A stretch of DNA of 21,034 bases from an uncultured Clostridium sp. (GTDB lineage: Bacteria > Bacillota > Clostridia > Lachnospirales > Lachnospiraceae). The stretch lies in contig NZ_URHZ01000091.1 in NCBI RefSeq assembly GCF_900547735.1, forward strand, positions 1 to 21,034, read 5' to 3'. The notes beneath the pieces were generated by a model. That model was not told where the DNA came from. It did no database searches and was given only the letters and a program-made list of their open reading frames with translations. The position numbers and the translations under genes were made by a program. Of this stretch, positions 7,372-14,249 are shown one piece after another; position 1 is the stretch's first letter, and every line of letters begins with the position of its first letter.

Positions 7372-7400
7372 ATTCTACATGACAAAACGGGATGATGCAA
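7372..7400 (-). promoter_or_regulatory. Promoter of the ABC-F gene
   Basis: On the minus strand TTGCAT (7395-7400) and TAGAAT (7372-7377) are 17 bases apart, and a TG precedes the -10 box. The leader would be about 85 bases. I saw no convincing attenuator in it. Confidence 0.65.
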
Positions 7401-7442
7401 GTGGGAATGATGATTGGGACGGGGGTGAGTGGGAGGTGGTGA

Positions 7443-7502
7443 GTCTTCAGGGTGCGCAGGCGGCCCGGCGGGGGATACGGGCCGCCTGCGCACCCTGAAG
7501 AC
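7443..7502. repeat. Perfect 25-bp inverted repeat
   Basis: Bases 7443-7467 are the exact reverse complement of 7478-7502, around a 10-base G-rich loop. The arm is GC-rich (starts GTCTTCAGGG, ends GGCGGCCCG). No T run follows on either strand, so it is not an ordinary intrinsic terminator. It lies between the terminator of cfa and the ABC-F promoter. Confidence 0.95.
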
Positions 7503-7583
7503 GCCTGGGCCATTGTCTCCCCGTCCCTGGCCGGGAGCGGCTGTGTGTTTCACGCTGTTAGAAGAATGGAATTGGGGGATTAA

Positions 7584-7607
7584 AAAAACTCCCGGTGGGG
7601 AGTTTTT
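7584..7607 (-). terminator. Terminator downstream of cfa
   Basis: AAAAACTCCC and GGGAGTTTTT form a 10-bp stem (7584-7593 with 7598-7607) around a 4-base loop, with A and T runs at the base. On the minus strand it stands about 110 bases past the cfa stop. Confidence 0.75.
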
Positions 7608-7719
7608 AATTAATCGTGAGCTGTGTTAAATACTGTTTTGGGCATTGTGAAGCAGATGGATGGTTCTGTTGATGCGCACGATTCTTGAAAAGTGTTTGAT
7701 ATTCAGTCCCAGGAATTGC

Positions 7720-8892
7720 TTAATACCACCGCACCGGCGACAGCTCATTATTTACCCCTTTGGACACAAGAATCTGATGCAGATCAATAATCCCATTGTG
7801 GAAGGTCGCCGCACAGGAACAGAGATAAAGTTCCCACATCCTGGCAAACTTCTCATCAAACATTTCTTTCACCTCATCGATGTGTTCCCTGTAATTCTGT
7901 TCCCAGCACCGGAGGGTTTTATTATAATGCAGGCGCAGGTTCTCCACGTCCAGTGTGTGGAAATTGTCTTCGCACAGGCAGTACAGCATTTCCCTGAGGC
8001 TCGGCACGACTCCGCCCGGGAATATATATTTTTTGATCCAGGGGTCTCCCGGATACTCTTTCAGTCCGCTGATGAAGTGGAGAAGAAACAGTCCGCCCGG
8101 TTTCAGGATACTGTTTACGCAGTCCGTGAAAAGCTGGTAATTTCCTCTTCCCACATGCTCCACCATGCCAACGCTCACCGCCCTGTCAAAGCTCAGTCCC
8201 GTCTCGGGCAGATCCCGGTAATCCATCAGTTTTACCGTCAGCAGATCCTCCAGTCCCTCCTCGCTGATCCGGCGGGAGAATTCACGGTACTGTTCCTCGC
8301 TGAGGGTAATTCCCGTCCCCTTGACGCGGTACTGTTTTGCGGCGCGTATCAGCAGATATCCCCAGCCGCACCCGATGTCCACGAGACTCATTCCCTCTTT
8401 CAGACAGAGCTTGCTCAGGATATAATCCACCTTGTTCTCCTGGGCCTGCTGCAGAGTGTCGTCCTCACTCCTGAAATATCCGCAGGAGTAACTCATCGTC
8501 TCATCCAGCCAGAGCTTATAAAACTCATTGCCGATGTCGTAGTGGCTCGTCACTTCCGTCTTCTGATTCTTTCGGGACAGAGCCGGATAGAGGAGCTTTT
8601 TCAGTCCCTTCCTGTCCGTGGAGAATTTTCCCATCTGCCCCAGAAAATGATCCAGCGCGTGGTAGAGATCCCCCTCTATGTCGAGAGCCCCTTCCATATA
8701 TGCCTCCCCCAGCGCCAGCGACGTGCTGGCGGCAAGATTCGTAAGCGGGATGGGATGCTTGATGCTGACTGCAAATTCCGGATCCCCCTCCCCCACGCTG
8801 AATTCTTTTCCGTCTACCTTTATCAGAAACGGGTGCTCTGAAAATCGTTTCATAAAGTTCACCATTACATTTTCTTCCAGTTCCCTGACCAT
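7720..8892 (-). CDS. cfa: Cyclopropane-fatty-acyl-phospholipid synthase
   Basis: A 390-residue SAM-dependent enzyme that adds a methylene bridge across double bonds of phospholipid acyl chains at the membrane, forming cyclopropane fatty acids that help in acid and solvent stress. Residues 118-142 give YDIGNEFY, LWLD and MSYSCGYF, the family hallmark. VDIGCGWG (171-178) is the SAM-binding loop and MVEHVG (243-248) a conserved active-site segment. The N-terminal 100 residues are the lipid-binding domain. The length equals that of the E. coli enzyme (about 380). AAGGTGG precedes the ATG at 8892. It follows the P-type ATPase gene by 135 bases on the same strand with no clear terminator between, so it could be partly co-transcribed or have its own promoter; none was clear to me. 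Confidence 0.95.
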   Translation of the reverse strand: MVRELEENVMVNFMKRFSEHPFLIKVDGKEFSVGEGDPEFAVSIKHPIPLTNLAASTSLALGEAYMEGALDIEGDLYHALDHFLGQMGKFSTDRKGLKKLLYPALSRKNQKTEVTSHYDIGNEFYKLWLDETMSYSCGYFRSEDDTLQQAQENKVDYILSKLCLKEGMSLVDIGCGWGYLLIRAAKQYRVKGTGITLSEEQYREFSRRISEEGLEDLLTVKLMDYRDLPETGLSFDRAVSVGMVEHVGRGNYQLFTDCVNSILKPGGLFLLHFISGLKEYPGDPWIKKYIFPGGVVPSLREMLYCLCEDNFHTLDVENLRLHYNKTLRCWEQNYREHIDEVKEMFDEKFARMWELYLCSCAATFHNGIIDLHQILVSKGVNNELSPVRWY

Positions 8893-9027
8893 TTTAGTTC
8901 CACCTTTCTTTCCGGTTCCTTTTTCTAACAGTTTTTCCAGGAAGAAAGAATTTATTCCGGGCGGGAAGGGGATTCTGAAATATTACCGCAGCCGGTTTAT
9001 GGCCGCTTCGTTCACAGCTTCATCATT

Positions 9028-11661
9028 CTATGCCCTCTTAAGCAGCTTTGCCAGCTCCGATATAAGTATGACGGAACATCCCAAAAGCACAATCCGCACC
9101 CACATGAATCCGGGAAGCGGCACCGTCCCGAAAAATGCGCCGCCATACTGGGTGATGACAACCTGCAGTCCGAAGGTCAGGGCAAAAACTCCCAGCATCA
9201 GCCGGTTGGAGGCCATGTTCTTTAAAATACTTTTGCTGCCCAGCTCACGGCTGTTAAAGGCGTTGAACAACTGGAACACCACAAACAGCGTGAACAGAAT
9301 GGTAGGGAGCTGTTCCTCCGTCCCTCCCAGGAAATTAGTCCAGTGCTGGGCCATAAATACCACGGAAATAAAAATACCGTTGACCAGAATCCTTGAGAGC
9401 ATTCCGCGTGAAACGATGTTGGAATCGCGCCGTGTGGGTTTCCGGTCCATCAGATCGCCCCTGATCGGCTCCAGTCCCAGTGTCAGTGCAGGCGGGCCGT
9501 CCATAATAATGTTAATCCATAAAAGCTGAAGCGCCGTAAAGGGCGCCGTAAATCCGGAGAGAATGGACGCCAGCACTACAATGACCGAGGACAGGTTCAC
9601 CGTGAGCTGGAACTGGATGAAACGCTGGAAATTTTCGTAGATGCCGCGTCCCCACTGGACGGCCTTCACAATTGTGGAAAAGCTGTCGTCCAGCAGTACA
9701 ATGTCGCTGGCCTCCTTGGACACCTCCGTACCCGATATTCCCATTGCCACTCCGACGTCGGCGTTCTTAATGGCCGGTGCGTCGTTGATGCCGTCTCCGG
9801 TGACCGCAACCACATTGCCTAACGACTTGAGCGCATTTACCACCCTCATCTTGATAACAGGCGTACTCCTGGCGATTACGCTGATTCCCGGAAGCGCTGC
9901 GGCCAGTTCCTGCTCCGAAAGTCCTTCTATCTCGCCCGCTTCCACGGCCGTGTGGGCATCATCGAGAAGTCCCAGCTCCCCTGCAATTGCCCTGGCCGTC
10001 ACTATATTATCGCCGGTCAGCATCTTAAGGTCGATGCCCGCCGCACGGCAGCGCCCCGCCGCCTGATACACATCATCCCTCAGAGGATCCGTGATTGCCG
10101 CAAATCCGTCGAACACCATCTCCGATTCAATCCCTGCGCGCTCCGTTTCAAAATCGGGTTCCACGTCCAGGTTCTTATGGGCAAATCCAATGACGCGGCA
10201 GGCTTTTGACTGAAATTCCACAATCTGTGCCTCCGCCTCCTGCCGCTCTTTCTCTCCCATCCCGCACATGGACATGATTTTTTCCGGGCTGCCCTTACTG
10301 TAGGCAAGACAGACTTTGCCGTCCACAATCACGGTTGTCATATTTTTGCTTTCCGAGGTAAACGGGTATCTGTGGAGAATCTCTGCGCCGGAACGCAGCT
10401 TCCTGTAATCATATCCCGCTTTTCCGGCAGCCGCCAGGAGTGAACATTCCGTCGGATTACCGATGAACTCCACCCGTTCGTCTTCCTGCCGGAGATCCGC
10501 GGTGGAGTTGATGCAGAAGTTTTCCAGCAGATCGCGATCCGTCAGTTCATCCGGTTTTACCAGCGTCCCGTGAAAAAATACATCCGTCACCGTCATTTTA
10601 TTTTTTGTCAGGGTTCCGGTCTTATCGGAACAAATCACATTGATACAGCCGACTGTCTCGCAGGCAATCATTTTCTTCACCAGGGCGTTCTGTTTGGACA
10701 TCTTGATGATATTGATCGCCAGGGATACGGCGACGATGGTCGGCAGGCCCTCCGGCACGGCCGCAACTATCAGGACAATACTGGTAATAAACGCCTCCGA
10801 AACCGTATCAAGCGACGCTGTTCCGTTTGAGATAAAGATAAAAAGCTGGAGAAGAAAAACGGCCGCGGCCGCGGTGGTTCCCAGGACCGTAATATTTTTT
10901 CCCAGGCGGGCCATCTTCTCCTGAAGCGGCGTCGTACTTTTGTCCACGGAAGACAGCTCCCCGGCTATTTTTCCGAATTCCGTGTGATCACCGACTCCGG
11001 TCACCACCATCCTGCCGCTGCCCTCCGTAATAAAACATCCCGAATAGAGCATGTTGCTGCGCTCGGCAACCGGCGTCTTTTCATCGGTAAAAACAGCCTG
11101 TGCGTCTTTTTTTACAGGCATGCTCTCCCCTGTCAGGGCCGATTCATCCGCCATCAGCGCCGCGCTCTCCAAAAGTCTTCCATCCGCCGGCAGTTTATCC
11201 CCCGTCTCTATGTACAGGATATCACCGGCCACCACATCCTTTTGCGGGATCATTTTGATTTCCCCGTTCCGCATGGCTCTTACCTGGGCATCCTCGCCAA
11301 TCCGGCTCAGTGTTTCGAATGCTTTTGCACTTTTTCCCTCCATAAACACCGTAATCACGACGGACAGGGAAATGGCCGCAAAGATACCGACGCATTCCAG
11401 AAAGTCGGCCTCACCTCCGGTGTAATATCTCGCTGCATTGACTCCCAGGGTAATAAAACCGGCGAGAATCAGCATGATAATCATCGGCTCGGAAGATGCA
11501 GCCAGGATCCTGTGAAAAAGAGATTCCGGTTTTTCCCTTGTAAAGCGGTTTGCGCCGTAAACCTCCCTGTTTTTCTTTGCCTGTTCCTCTGTCAGTCCTC
11601 TGCCTGGATCACTCTTAAGACAGACCAGCAGCTCTTCGCTGTTTCTTGTAAATTCACTCAT
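9028..11661 (-). CDS. P-type cation ATPase, Ca2+/Mn2+ type (P2A/PMCA-like)
   Basis: An 877-residue membrane pump exporting a divalent cation at the cost of ATP. In order: N-terminal cation-ATPase domain (GLTEEQAKK), TGES (177-180) of the actuator domain, PEGLP (303-307) in membrane helix 4, phosphorylation motif DKTGTLT with Asp346, nucleotide-binding FTSESKN (434-440) and KGSPE (456-460), hinge GDGINDAP (622-629), then NIIMDGPPALTLG in helix 6 and four C-terminal helices. The PEGLP and N..MDG pairs place it with bacterial Ca2+-type pumps. Its leader carries a yybP-ykoY riboswitch, which senses Mn2+, so manganese export is the likelier main role. AAAGGAGGT precedes the ATG with good spacing. 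The family is sure; ion choice is an inference from the riboswitch. Confidence 0.94.
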   Translation of the reverse strand: MSEFTRNSEELLVCLKSDPGRGLTEEQAKKNREVYGANRFTREKPESLFHRILAASSEPMIIMLILAGFITLGVNAARYYTGGEADFLECVGIFAAISLSVVITVFMEGKSAKAFETLSRIGEDAQVRAMRNGEIKMIPQKDVVAGDILYIETGDKLPADGRLLESAALMADESALTGESMPVKKDAQAVFTDEKTPVAERSNMLYSGCFITEGSGRMVVTGVGDHTEFGKIAGELSSVDKSTTPLQEKMARLGKNITVLGTTAAAAVFLLQLFIFISNGTASLDTVSEAFITSIVLIVAAVPEGLPTIVAVSLAINIIKMSKQNALVKKMIACETVGCINVICSDKTGTLTKNKMTVTDVFFHGTLVKPDELTDRDLLENFCINSTADLRQEDERVEFIGNPTECSLLAAAGKAGYDYRKLRSGAEILHRYPFTSESKNMTTVIVDGKVCLAYSKGSPEKIMSMCGMGEKERQEAEAQIVEFQSKACRVIGFAHKNLDVEPDFETERAGIESEMVFDGFAAITDPLRDDVYQAAGRCRAAGIDLKMLTGDNIVTARAIAGELGLLDDAHTAVEAGEIEGLSEQELAAALPGISVIARSTPVIKMRVVNALKSLGNVVAVTGDGINDAPAIKNADVGVAMGISGTEVSKEASDIVLLDDSFSTIVKAVQWGRGIYENFQRFIQFQLTVNLSSVIVVLASILSGFTAPFTALQLLWINIIMDGPPALTLGLEPIRGDLMDRKPTRRDSNIVSRGMLSRILVNGIFISVVFMAQHWTNFLGGTEEQLPTILFTLFVVFQLFNAFNSRELGSKSILKNMASNRLMLGVFALTFGLQVVITQYGGAFFGTVPLPGFMWVRIVLLGCSVILISELAKLLKRA

Positions 11662-11693
11662 ACCAGGTTACCTCCTTTGATTTTCAAAACCGG

Positions 11694-11742
11694 CCCGAAG
11701 GGCTTTTTATATCATAGGAAAGTGTTCCTAATGATATAAAAA
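11694..11742. repeat. AT-rich palindrome with CCGAAGGGCTTTTTAT left flank, copy 1
   Basis: After CCGAAGGGC comes TTTTTATATCAT-AGGAA, a 4-base loop, and TTCCT-A-ATGATATAAAAA, a long imperfect hairpin with one bulge. The same arrangement (CCGAAGGGC, TTTTTAT, inverted repeat around TAGGA, ATAAAAA) recurs at 19015-19070. On the minus strand it lies just after the second riboswitch terminator, in the ATPase leader. Confidence 0.7.
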
Positions 11743-11779
11743 AAGACCCAAATACAGCCCTCCAGGCCATACATGGATC
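11738..11779 (-). terminator. Second tandem terminator in the ATPase leader
   Basis: On the minus strand GATCCATGTATGGCC pairs with GGGCTGTATTTGGGTC, allowing G-U pairs and one mismatch, around a 4-5 base loop, followed by seven T. It resembles the first terminator 40 bases upstream (CATGTATRGC in the left arm, GTC plus T7 plus AT at the end), which suggests duplication. Confidence 0.75.
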
Positions 11780-11790
11780 TTCATGAAAAT

Positions 11791-11831
11791 AAAAAAAGAC
11801 TGGTGTACGGCTAAAAAGCTATACATGAGTC
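11791..11831 (-). terminator. First terminator, riboswitch expression platform
   Basis: On the minus strand GACTCATGTATAGCT pairs with AGCCGTACACCAGTC and is followed by seven T. Its left arm contains CTCATG, the same bases that form the 3' strand of riboswitch helix P1, so the aptamer and this terminator are mutually exclusive. Confidence 0.8.
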
Positions 11832-11909
11832 TCGTTATTTAAGACAAGCCAGACCGATTCCGGTCAGTATGTTGACTTGCCACGCGTCTGCGCTTACTAC
11901 TCCCTCACG
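11824..11909 (-). promoter_or_regulatory. yybP-ykoY (manganese) riboswitch
   Basis: The minus-strand RNA has the conserved blocks of the yybP-ykoY aptamer in order: GGGAGTAG (11897-11904), CAACATAC (11867-11874) and CGAGACTC (11827-11834). Helix P1 forms between CGTGAG (11904-11909) and CTCATG (11824-11829), with one G-U pair. This class binds Mn2+ and usually turns genes on by stabilising P1 and preventing terminator formation. Here CTCATG is shared with the downstream terminator, which fits an ON switch. The gene served is the P-type ATPase starting at 11661. Confidence 0.88.
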
Positions 11910-11931
11910 GGTGATTTTCAATTGTTTTCCT

Positions 11932-11960
11932 ATCGTAACAGAGGAACCTCCATTTGTCAA
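11932..11960 (-). promoter_or_regulatory. Promoter of the riboswitch-ATPase transcript
   Basis: On the minus strand TTGACA (11955-11960) and TACGAT (11932-11937) are separated by 17 bases. The start would be a few bases upstream of the aptamer, giving a leader of about 265 bases. Confidence 0.8.
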
Positions 11961-12067
11961 GTTCTTTACAGTAAAAAACACAATACGCGCAAGTCCTTTA
12001 TTGTATTTTCGCCATTGGACGGACCGTAAGGAATTTTTCTTTCGTCCATTATTTTAAACGCCCCCCT

Positions 12068-12095
12068 TGAACTTGTGGAAAAAATTATATATGAT
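12068..12095 (+). promoter_or_regulatory. Promoter of the CmpB-family gene
   Basis: TTGAAC (12068-12073) and TATGAT (12090-12095) are 16 bases apart. Transcription would begin near 12102, downstream of the GTG at 12075 that opens the longest frame, which supports the ATG at 12177 as the true start. Confidence 0.5.
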
Positions 12096-12176
12096 AGAAA
12101 AGATTCCAGTGATTGTCATAATACGACAGAAATCATCATAACCGCCCGACACAGGGCAGAAACCGGGAGTGATTTT

Positions 12177-13295
12177 ATGTATACTTATAATTGGTACCAA
12201 TGGTTGGCCTTCTTCTATATATATTGTTTCTTTGGGTGGATTTTTGAGTCCACCTACGTTTCACTGAAACAAAGACACTTTGTAAACCGGGGATTCCTCC
12301 GCATTCCCATGCTGCCGCTCTATGGCTCCGGGGCCGTCATGATGCTGTGGGTTTCCCTGCCGTTTAAAAATAACCTGTTTCTCGTGTATATCTCCGGCGT
12401 GATCGCCGCTACCGCGCTCGAATATGTGACCGGATATATGATGGAGCAGCTTTTTAAAATCCGTTACTGGGATTACAGCAACCAGAAATTCCAGATACAC
12501 GGATATATCTGCCTGTCCTCTTCCATCGCCTGGGGCTTCCTCACGATACTGATGACGGAAGTGATTCACGAACCCATCGCCAGGATTGTGCTTGATTTTA
12601 ACCCTAATATCCTGCTGTTCTGCGTTTTCGCCGTGACCGTCCTGTTCACTGCCGACGCCTACGAGTCCACGAAAGAGGCTCTGGCTCTCGGAAAGTCTTT
12701 GGAAGCCATGACAAAGCTGAAGGCGGAGATGGAAGATCTCCAGGCCCGCATTGCAGCGCTGAAGGAAGAGGCGGCCGAACACGTCTCAGCCGTCAGGGAA
12801 GAGACCACGGAACGCCTTGTCGTCTCACTCCTTGAAACTGCGGATAAACTGGCCGCGGCCAGGGAAGGTACGGCCGAACGGCTGGCTAATGCAAAAGAAG
12901 AAACAGCCGAAATACTGGCTGCCGCCAAGGAGGAAACGGCCGGGAAGCTGGCCGCTGCCAAAGAAGTTTCAGTCGAGAGACTGGCCGCCGCCAAAGAAGT
13001 TTCCGCCGAGAAGCTGGCCGCCGCCAAAGAAGTTTCCGCCGAGAAGCTGGCTGCTGCTAAAGAAGTTTCCGCCGAACGGCTGGCCGCCGTCCGGGAGAGC
13101 ACACGTGAGAAACTGGCTCTGCTTACAGGCCAGTTAGAGGAAGTAACGCAGCGGCGCCACGACCTGCTGCCGAAAAACAGATTCCATCACTTCTACCGGA
13201 GAGGTCTGCTGAGGGGGAACCCGGGGGCCGTATCCACCAGATTTTCCGCTGCCCTGAAAGAACTTAAAGAGCAGCTTCAGGAATTGAACGATTAA
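12177..13295 (+). CDS. CmpB-family (putative ABC-transporter type IV) membrane protein with a long repeat tail
   Basis: A 372-residue protein. Residues 1-165 contain about five membrane helices with the marks of the CmpB family: FFGWIFEST near 18-26, NRGFLRIPMLPLYGSGA near 37-53, EYVTGYMMEQLF near 82-93 followed by WDYS, and HGYICLSSSIAWG near 108-120. Despite the family name, no ATPase partner is near and the function is unknown. Residues 170-320 form a long helix of repeats about 11 residues each, with consensus A-K-E-x-S-A-E-x-L-A-A, cytoplasmic or external depending on topology. A basic stretch (RFHHFYRRGLLRG) and a short charged helix end the protein. I chose the ATG at 12177, preceded by GGGAG, over a GTG 102 bases upstream that lies before the predicted transcript start. 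Membrane part sure to family; tail role unknown. Confidence 0.85.
   Translation: MYTYNWYQWLAFFYIYCFFGWIFESTYVSLKQRHFVNRGFLRIPMLPLYGSGAVMMLWVSLPFKNNLFLVYISGVIAATALEYVTGYMMEQLFKIRYWDYSNQKFQIHGYICLSSSIAWGFLTILMTEVIHEPIARIVLDFNPNILLFCVFAVTVLFTADAYESTKEALALGKSLEAMTKLKAEMEDLQARIAALKEEAAEHVSAVREETTERLVVSLLETADKLAAAREGTAERLANAKEETAEILAAAKEETAGKLAAAKEVSVERLAAAKEVSAEKLAAAKEVSAEKLAAAKEVSAERLAAVRESTREKLALLTGQLEEVTQRRHDLLPKNRFHHFYRRGLLRGNPGAVSTRFSAALKELKEQLQELND
12945..13109 (+). repeat. Tandem 33-bp repeats coding for 11-residue units
   Basis: Five units of exactly 33 bases follow one another, starting at 12945, 12978, 13011, 13044 and 13077. The first four share AAAGAAGTTTC and differ by a few bases; the last is diverged. 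Degenerate units continue upstream to about 12780. The repeats encode residues near 257-311 of the CmpB-family protein. Confidence 0.92.
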
Positions 13296-13344
13296 CGGTA
13301 AACGGTATGTTTCACCGCAAAATATTTTTACTGCTGTAAAAGAG

Positions 13345-13372
13345 AAAGCCGGAGACCACTCTCCGACTTTTT
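13345..13372 (+). terminator. Terminator of the CmpB-family gene
   Basis: AAAG-C-CGGAGA pairs with TCTCCG-A-CTTT around CCAC, followed by TTTTT. It stands about 50 bases past the stop codon at 13293-13295. Confidence 0.82.
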
Positions 13373-13447
13373 CATAATCCGTTGTTATTTTTATTTGTTA
13401 TTTTTATTTTTCCGCTTTAATATTGCCCGGCTCATCATTTGCCGTCT

Positions 13448-14107
13448 TCAGCCCGCCATCTTTTTCTTTAATACGCGGACTCTGGCGCTGTTCAGTTCTA
13501 TCAGGCTCAAAGCTGCACCAAGCGGAAGCAGACAGGACCAGATACCGGCGATCTGCCACTTACTGACTGCAAGGAAGCCGCCCAGAACACCTATCTGGAA
13601 GGAAATAAGCGTAGCCGCATAAAATATCGCTTTATCTTTTTCCTTCGCTTCTTTTGTTCTGACATAGTCCGTAAGGGCCAGTACCATCTGTTTCAGATTG
13701 TTGGTTGAAAATGTAGTGGCGCTGTTGTATCCTCTCGCTCCGCTGAAGACACCCCACTGGAACGCCGAAACTGCGAAAATCGGATACAGGGCAACCACGT
13801 TGTTCATATCGGCCGGCAGAAATCCCGCCAGCACGACACCCGTAATTTCACCCCAGATACAAATTCTTCTGATGTCGCCCTTCACGTACTTCGGCAGCAG
13901 ATATGCGGCAATCATTGACGCAATGAAAATCACCAGGGCGATCACGCGTATCACCATCTCCTGAAAACTTCCGCCAAACCAGCCCGTAACCAGATAAATC
14001 ATGTTACCGGTCTGGGCGGAACCGAAGTTTCCGCCTCGTAACAATATTGTATAGACGCCTAAAAAGCCTCCTATATAAGACATAATATAATGCAGTGTTG
14101 TATCCAT
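13448..14107 (-). CDS. YoaK/DUF1275-family membrane protein
   Basis: A 219-residue integral membrane protein with six likely membrane segments. It carries the family signature near the N-terminus (GGFLGVYTILLRGGNFGSAQ followed by TGNMIYL) and a second conserved patch (FQWGVFSGARGYNSATTFSTNN, near 115-138). The function of YoaK/DUF1275 proteins is not settled. The ribosome binding site is weak (AAAAGGG), and an in-frame TAA just upstream fixes the ATG at 14107 as the only start. It is divergent from the LysR gene at 14250, with 142 bases between, so the LysR protein might also act here. No clear terminator follows; its 3' end faces that of the CmpB-family gene. Confidence 0.88.
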   Translation of the reverse strand: MDTTLHYIMSYIGGFLGVYTILLRGGNFGSAQTGNMIYLVTGWFGGSFQEMVIRVIALVIFIASMIAAYLLPKYVKGDIRRICIWGEITGVVLAGFLPADMNNVVALYPIFAVSAFQWGVFSGARGYNSATTFSTNNLKQMVLALTDYVRTKEAKEKDKAIFYAATLISFQIGVLGGFLAVSKWQIAGIWSCLLPLGAALSLIELNSARVRVLKKKMAG

Positions 14108-14121
14108 TTTACCCTTTTCCG

Positions 14122-14140
14122 GTTACTGTTCACTCCGTGG
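14122..14140 (+). repeat. Solo GTTACTGTTCACTCC sequence, copy 1
   Basis: GTTACTGTTCACTCCGTG here matches GTTACTGTCCACTCCATG at 17964 with two differences, and its first ten bases match the ends of the element at 18124-18311. No partner end is found nearby. Confidence 0.5.
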
Positions 14141-14176
14141 CCAATAACCTTTTCCTTCTAAATTTATGTTTTTATC

Positions 14177-14187
14177 ATAATACCACA
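14177..14187 (-). promoter_or_regulatory. Extended -10 promoter of the yoaK-like gene
   Basis: On the minus strand TG-G-TATTAT (the TATTAT at 14177-14182) forms an extended -10 box; the -35 region (TTTAAA) is poor. The leader would be about 62 bases and would contain the solo repeat sequence at 14122-14140. Confidence 0.4.
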
Positions 14188-14216
14188 TTGACGGATTTAT
14201 TTAAAATACATATAAT
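14188..14216 (+). promoter_or_regulatory. Promoter of the LysR gene with overlapping dyad
   Basis: TTGACG (14188-14193) and TATAAT (14211-14216) are 17 bases apart. The dyad ATAATA-N4-TATTAT (14212-14227) covers the -10 box and start site, a place that fits self-repression by the LysR protein. The dyad is AT-rich and could be fortuitous. Confidence 0.75.
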
Positions 14217-14249
14217 ATCACTATTATCATATAAAAAAGGTATCGTAAA

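Noticed and set aside
7660..8841. 393-residue plus-strand frame
   Set aside because: It is the antisense shadow of cfa, whose minus-strand product has full motif support. The length alone is not evidence.
12075..12176. 34-residue N-terminal extension of the CmpB-family protein from a GTG start
   Set aside because: The GTG lies inside the predicted promoter, has no ribosome binding site, and the extension is hydrophilic and unlike the family; the ATG at 12177 has GGGAG upstream.
12945..13109. CRISPR-like array
   Set aside because: The 33-bp units abut with no spacers, stay in one reading frame and encode a helical repeat, so this is a coding tandem repeat.
14121..14150. Hairpin GGTTACTG/CCAATAACC as a terminator or operator
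   Set aside because: Only about seven of nine bases pair and no T run follows; the similarity to the solo repeat at 17964 explains the sequence better.
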